Below are positions 15,718 through 18,315 of a DNA stretch of 18,315 nucleotides, one piece after another. Numbering within the stretch: the stretch's first letter is position 1; each line of letters starts with the position of its first letter. Origin of the DNA: an uncultured Sutterella sp. (GTDB lineage: Bacteria; Pseudomonadota; Gammaproteobacteria; Burkholderiales; Burkholderiaceae_F). Position numbers and translations under genes: made by a program. The stretch spans positions 1 to 18,315 of the forward strand of contig UQNA01000057.1 in the NCBI GenBank assembly GCA_900542195.1. Direction: 5' to 3'. The notes below the pieces were generated by a model that was given only the letters and a program-made list of their open reading frames with translations, was not told the origin of the DNA and ran no database searches.

Positions 15718-16063
15718 AATAATTTTCCTGTGCGATTCTGGTTAATTGTCTATTTGCTTTTTCGGTCATTAAGCGTTCAATTGTTTCTTTTAGTTCCGGT
15801 GCTTCTTTTACAAGCAAATATTCAATTTGTTTTGTAAGTACTAATACGTCCGCCATTTCTTTCAAGCTAGAATCCTGAGCTTGTTCTAGTCTTGGATAAC
15901 AATAATCGGACGGATGACCGTTGTTTTTCATGTCAATATAAACGGCTGCTTTTAATGAGCTTGCTGCATATTCTGCGCACTCTTCGGCTAGTTTCGTCAT
16001 TTGAATGCCAAGGCCGTAATGATCGGCAATTGTCTTTAATTTACTTTCTAATTCCTGATTCAT
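15710..16063 (-). CDS. MazG-like nucleoside triphosphate pyrophosphohydrolase
   Basis: All-alpha NTP pyrophosphatases of the MazG/dUTPase-C/HisE superfamily cleave (d)NTPs to monophosphate and pyrophosphate. The 117-residue product shows the metal-binding pattern: EECAE at 27-31 and EMADV at 69-73 (E69, D72), with TEKANRQLTRI at the C-terminus. Its start overlaps the upstream HTH gene stop (ATGA) and GGAG precedes it. It is followed by the overlapping DUF3310 gene. Phage MazG-like proteins may shape the nucleotide pool or lower host alarmones; the substrate is not deducible. Confidence 0.85.
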   Translation of the reverse strand: MNQELESKLKTIADHYGLGIQMTKLAEECAEYAASSLKAAVYIDMKNNGHPSDYCYPRLEQAQDSSLKEMADVLVLTKQIEYLLVKEAPELKETIERLMTEKANRQLTRIAQENYYE

Positions 16064-16437
16064 TTTTTTGCTCCGGTTACTTTAATTTTTTGGTTTTCTT
16101 CTCTCTTCTCTGCTGCTTTTCTCTGTTTATATTTTCTCTGCATTTCTCTTAACTTTTCTGGATACTTTGCCCGGTATTTCCGGCTTCGTTCACGCTCTTT
16201 TTCTCGTTTAATCTCACGTTCTTTTTCTCGTTCTTTTTCTAATGCTTTAACCTTTTCGGATTTGTTTCCGAGCGTATTTAATAATCCGGCTTTGTAGGCT
16301 TCTACATAACCTCGCATTAGGTCATTATGAAATTGAATATGAATCTTGTAAGCCGGAAGATCTAAGGTCTGTTCTATTTCACGAGGTGCAACGCCTAACC
16401 TTGCTAATCTAAAAATTTGTTGATTTTGACTTTCCAT
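16060..16437 (-). CDS. HTH-like DNA-binding phage protein with charged helical tail
   Basis: The 125-residue protein from ATG 16437 starts with a homeodomain-like helix-turn-helix (IFRLARLGVAPREIEQTLDL, then IHIQFHNDLMRGYVEAYKAG). About residues 60-125 form a very charged K/E/R tail (EKEREKEREIKREKERERSR, KYRAKYPEKLREMQRKYKQR), probably a long helix that may bind nucleic acid. A TTG 20 codons earlier is possible but the ATG gives a cleaner start; no strong ribosome site is seen at either. It overlaps the MazG-like gene by 4 nt. The N-terminal part recalls small-terminase or regulator HTHs; which one is not clear. Confidence 0.7.
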   Translation of the reverse strand: MESQNQQIFRLARLGVAPREIEQTLDLPAYKIHIQFHNDLMRGYVEAYKAGLLNTLGNKSEKVKALEKEREKEREIKREKERERSRKYRAKYPEKLREMQRKYKQRKAAEKREENQKIKVTGAKK

Positions 16438-16553
16438 TTTCTGTACTAAATAAAAATTTCCACTATTGCTAATACGATTAACAAGAAAAGAAAACAAGAA
16501 AAAAGTATTTCATTGAAGTTCATCATTACTCTGTCCTAACTTATTGATTCTTA

Positions 16554-16892
16554 CTAGTTAACTTTCCCCTTTTGCATATCGTTATAAGCGTTTACTAATT
16601 CGTTATAAGTATCTTTTAACTGTTCGTTTTGTTCCCGGAGATTCGTATTTTGTTGCCTGATTATCTTGTTCTGCTCCTCCAGTTTTACTAAGGCTTCTCT
16701 AAATTGCTCGTGTGCTTTTGCTAATTCTTTATTTAGCTCACAGACTTTTGAGTTTGCTTCTGATAGTGCATTTACTTGCCTTGTTTCTATCTCGTAATGC
16801 TGGCGGTTTCTAATTGTTTCATTGATGTGTGAATAAAGAATCAATCCGAAAGCTGAAAAAACAACCGCAATAGTCCAAAATTCGTATTTCAT
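16554..16892 (-). CDS. membrane-anchored coiled-coil phage protein
   Basis: The 112-residue product begins with a single membrane segment (about 5-21, FWTIAVVFSAFGLILYS) and continues as a long coiled coil (about 28-105) with Q/N/E-rich heptads such as KLEEQNKIIRQQNTNLREQN. Topology is like an inner-membrane spanin (Rz) or a membrane-tethered scaffold, but no holin or endolysin is near, so a spanin is not supported by context. AGAGGA lies about 7 nt before the ATG inside the end of the PAPS-reductase-like gene, only 3 nt upstream, implying coupling. I do not know its function. Confidence 0.7.
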   Translation of the reverse strand: MKYEFWTIAVVFSAFGLILYSHINETIRNRQHYEIETRQVNALSEANSKVCELNKELAKAHEQFREALVKLEEQNKIIRQQNTNLREQNEQLKDTYNELVNAYNDMQKGKVN

Positions 16893-16895
16893 TTT

Positions 16896-17462
16896 TTAAT
16901 CCTCTGTAATTATCTTTTCTGCCAGTTCGCACATAATCCCGCATTGAAAATCTGGCTCGCTTGGATAATGTCCGAATCCTCGTGGCAATTCATCTAAAAA
17001 TATTCTTTCGCCTTGACTGTTTTTGATTAGCCGTGCGCCTATGCGCCTAGATTGTTCGCACCGTTGTTTGAATATGTCGGGAAAATCATCTCTGATTTTG
17101 TTCCAATAACCCGCACCACCCTTAACGCAACCGATACAGTTGTTATTTCTATAACCTAGTTTGTACATAGCGGGAAGCTCTATTCCGACCCTCTGGAGTA
17201 TTGCTAAACAATCCTCTTTAGTTAATCCTTCTTCAACTAAGATAGGCCAGATATGAGCTTGGTTATTAGCGTCTATAAAGCGATTAACCCGCTCTTGTTC
17301 TTCAACTGTATAGCCGAAAACTTGTAAATCATCGGGGCGTTCAAACTGTCTCCGAACTTCTTTTTTAAGAAGTCGGGTACATGGTGCGCCACGCACCCCC
17401 CCCCATATATCGCAACGAATCAAACACCCGGACGATTGAACCCTTGAATTTCTGGTTTTCAA
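16896..17462 (-). CDS. PAPS-reductase-like protein, 3' part in shifted frame
   Basis: This frame carries the larger part of a phosphoadenosine-phosphosulfate-reductase-like phage protein. Homology-like sequence begins at the G tract: GGVRGAPCTRLLKKEVRRQF, then VFGYTVEEQERVNRF and a cysteine-rich end (NNNCIGCVKGGAGYWNKIR, CGIMC) that could bind an Fe-S cluster. The nominal start at 17462 is a TTG in the shadow of the 5' part and is not a real start; meaningful coding begins near 17404. The remainder to TAA 16898-16896 is intact with no further stop. It needs joining to the 5' part to be functional. DndC and phage members of this superfamily use an ATP-pyrophosphatase-like fold on sulfur or nucleotide substrates. 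Confidence 0.75.
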   Translation of the reverse strand: MKTRNSRVQSSGCLIRCDIWGGVRGAPCTRLLKKEVRRQFERPDDLQVFGYTVEEQERVNRFIDANNQAHIWPILVEEGLTKEDCLAILQRVGIELPAMYKLGYRNNNCIGCVKGGAGYWNKIRDDFPDIFKQRCEQSRRIGARLIKNSQGERIFLDELPRGFGHYPSEPDFQCGIMCELAEKIITED

Positions 17463-17664
17463 GAATTTCTATGTTCTGTTTAAACCACCGCTCACAATCG
17501 CAGAAAAATCTGTAATTGTCTGGGTGCTCTTCTTGTACGTGCGTATAAACAATTTTTACTTCATCAAATTGTCTATTTTGTCGGTTTTTCTTCAAGGCTA
17601 AATAAGTAGCCACAGCACTTGCTGCACCGCAAGAAAACCAACAGATTAATCTTTTTGCAGTCAT
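17365..17664 (-). CDS. PAPS-reductase-like protein, 5' part, frame broken at G9
   Basis: The 99-residue frame has the N-terminal nucleotide-binding loop of the PAPS reductase/adenine nucleotide alpha-hydrolase fold: CWFSCGAASAVATYLALKKN at about 8-27, then VKIVYTHVQEEHPDN and RFFCDCERWFKQNIEIL. After M88 the run of G shifts the frame, giving a 10-residue spurious tail to the TAA. A one-base gain at the tract, or a -1 ribosomal slip, would read Gly-Gly-Gly-Val-Arg-Gly-Ala-Pro and join the 3' part, for about 255 residues, a normal family size. The ATG at 17664 lacks a Shine-Dalgarno and lies 9 nt after terminator T3. Phage members may take part in DNA or nucleotide sulfur modification, but no dnd partners are seen. 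Confidence 0.75.
   Translation of the reverse strand: MTAKRLICWFSCGAASAVATYLALKKNRQNRQFDEVKIVYTHVQEEHPDNYRFFCDCERWFKQNIEILENQKFKGSIVRVFDSLRYMGGGAWRTMYPTS
17383..17404 (-). other. G9 homopolymer with adjoining hairpin at the frame junction
   Basis: Coding-strand G9 (17404-17396) follows ATG in the 5' frame. Immediately after it GGTGCG pairs with CGCACC over a TGG loop (17397-17383), using the last two G of the run. Such a tract can slip during replication, transcription or translation. Confidence 0.8.
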
Positions 17665-17673
17665 ATCACAGAT

Positions 17674-17697
17674 AAAAAAATCCCGCTCTTGGGCGGG
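17674..17697 (-). terminator. intrinsic terminator T3 before the PAPS-reductase-like gene
   Basis: Minus-strand stem CCCGC/GCGGG (17697-17693 with 17686-17682), 6-nt loop, then A and seven T (17680-17674). The next start codon is 9 nt downstream. Confidence 0.8.
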
Positions 17698-17781
17698 TTC
17701 ATGATTGAATTTTTAAGAAACATCGACACATTTTTTAGGTATGTCTATCAGATCGACAAATGTATAAATTTCATATTTAAC

Positions 17782-18147
17782 TCATTCCACGAACCCGATA
17801 TGCTTGAATATCGATAACTTCTTAACTGTTCCGTCCGGTTGTATTTCTTCAATACTTTCACGGCGGGAAAAGGCGTACACGGGTGTTATTCCTTCCCTCA
17901 AGAGAGCCATGTGCATAAAAACCATGAAAAATGGAGCACCGCCGATCATGGCCTTGTTTGCCAATCTACTTTTTGCAATCAAAGCTATTTGAGAAGACCG
18001 TAACATCAACTCCTTTTCTGTCGGTATATCATTAAATGTCAGCAACTCCTGTAACATTAAAAGGCTTTCCCCTTCCAAATCTAAAACGCCAGCTTCTTTT
18101 TGTTCTGGCGTTGCGGGGTGTTGGGTCAAATTGATTATTCTTTCCAT
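17782..18147 (-). CDS. small phage protein resembling Csx15/16/20-type ring-nuclease families
   Basis: The start was set at ATG 18147 (MERIINLTQHPATPEQ) because AGGA lies 8 nt upstream; the frame reaches 12 codons further. The 121-residue product has strand-like IINLTQH followed by PATPEQ at 11-16, a helical middle (SQIALIAKSRLANK), then MIGGAPFFMVFMHMALLREG and PVYAFSRRESIEE, ending DGTVKKLSIFKHIGFV. The layout (first strand plus TPEQ, a late alpha/beta turn, a YAxSxR-type strand end, then a short hairpin with a final FxHxxF strand) recalls from memory the CRISPR-linked Csx15, Csx16 and Csx20 proteins, thought to bind or cleave cyclic oligoadenylate. No cas gene is near. This is a fold-level resemblance, not a proven homology. 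Flanked by T4 and T3. Confidence 0.55.
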   Translation of the reverse strand: MERIINLTQHPATPEQKEAGVLDLEGESLLMLQELLTFNDIPTEKELMLRSSQIALIAKSRLANKAMIGGAPFFMVFMHMALLREGITPVYAFSRRESIEEIQPDGTVKKLSIFKHIGFVE

Positions 18148-18203
18148 TTTCGCTTTCCTCTCTTTTGATTGGTACCTAGTCACAATTTCGGGGAACTAAA
18201 ATT

Positions 18204-18230
18204 AAAAAAGCACTCACTAATAAGTGCTTT
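18204..18230 (-). terminator. intrinsic terminator T4
   Basis: Minus-strand stem AAAGCACT/AGTGCTTT (18230-18223 with 18214-18207), 8-nt loop, with six T (18209-18204) partly in the stem. It separates the partial right-edge gene from the Csx-like gene. Confidence 0.75.
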
Positions 18231-18246
18231 GTTGGTTAAGTTAAAT

Positions 18247-18315
18247 CTAAATGTTTAGTTCTAACTGGTGTTCCTGCGGAATTTTTCCAAGACTCTTTAG
18301 ATCATCATGTAGCCG
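18247..18315 (-). CDS. possible C-terminus of a gene entering from the right
   Basis: One minus-strand frame is open from the window edge to TAG 18249-18247 and reads RLHDDLKSLGKIPQEHQLEL plus two residues. Another frame reads a protein-like stretch (SKESWKNSAGTPVRTKHLDL) and ends at TAA 18238-18236, directly before T4, but it is closed upstream by two TGA codons. Only one can be right, or the region is frameshifted. A gene end here is likely because T4 follows. Confidence 0.3.
   Translation of the reverse strand, partial: RLHDDLKSLGKIPQEHQLELNI

Larger units (their letters stand above)
13333..18315. mobile_element. left end of a prophage or related integrative element
   Basis: The stretch begins at a tRNA 3' end, has a tyrosine integrase first, and then a run of small, overlapping minus-strand genes typical of temperate-phage early regions (AlpA-like HTH, DUF3310, MazG-like, PAPS-reductase-like). 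Base composition is more AT-rich than in the chromosomal genes to the left. No structural, packaging or lysis genes are in view, so a defective prophage or phage-inducible element cannot be excluded. Confidence 0.85.

Noticed and set aside
16554..16892. Calling the coiled-coil membrane protein an Rz-type spanin
   Set aside because: Topology fits, but there is no overlapping Rz1 lipoprotein, holin or endolysin nearby, and the gene sits in an early-type block.

Overview
Organism. The core genes (divergent trxB/ftsK with an Smr-domain gene after trxB, glutamine-dependent nadE followed by glnB, and hemC-hemD) look like a Betaproteobacterium of the order Burkholderiales. The moderate-to-low GC, the Mn-type pyrophosphatase PpaC and a Tat-exported DUF362 protein suggest a gut Sutterellaceae-like lineage. 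This assignment is inferred from gene content only.

Chromosomal part (1-13332). A truncated DUF362 gene (-) is followed by ppaC (+), hemC and hemD (+, separated by an unusually long, hairpin-rich 277-nt gap), then nadE-glnB (+), which ends in a bidirectional terminator. From the other side trxB-smr (-) runs into that terminator. trxB is divergent from ftsK (+), with a recognisable promoter in the gap. After ftsK come two tandem hairpins, an unrecognised 225-residue gene (-), an AANAT-like GNAT acetyltransferase (+) with promoter and terminator, and a 6-TM ion channel gene (-) whose filter reads TVGSN instead of TVGYG. A tRNA-Leu(CAA) gene with a good promoter closes this part.

Prophage part (13333-18315, continues off the right edge). 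Directly behind the tRNA lie three copies of AGCAGTAG and then a tyrosine integrase (+). All remaining genes are on the minus strand and read toward the integrase: an unresolved partial gene, a small protein that resembles CRISPR ring-nuclease families (Csx15/16/20 type), a PAPS-reductase-like protein split by a G9 tract, a membrane-anchored coiled-coil protein, an HTH protein with a charged tail, a MazG-like NTP pyrophosphatase, a DUF3310 protein, an unknown 98-residue protein and an AlpA-like HTH (putative excisionase or regulator). This is the early/accessory arm of a temperate phage or similar integrative element.

How it fits together. The early prophage genes suggest nucleotide-pool control (MazG-like, DUF3310), nucleotide or DNA sulfur chemistry (PAPS-reductase-like) and perhaps host-defence evasion (Csx-like). 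Their most striking common feature is four intrinsic-terminator-like hairpins with U-tracts placed between genes. Three of them end 9 to 15 nt before the next start codon, leaving no room for a promoter. The downstream genes should therefore need terminator read-through, which points to antitermination or leaky termination as the control mode. I cannot point to one clearly new system; the split PAPS-reductase gene, the Csx-like gene and the serial terminators are the best candidates for follow-up.
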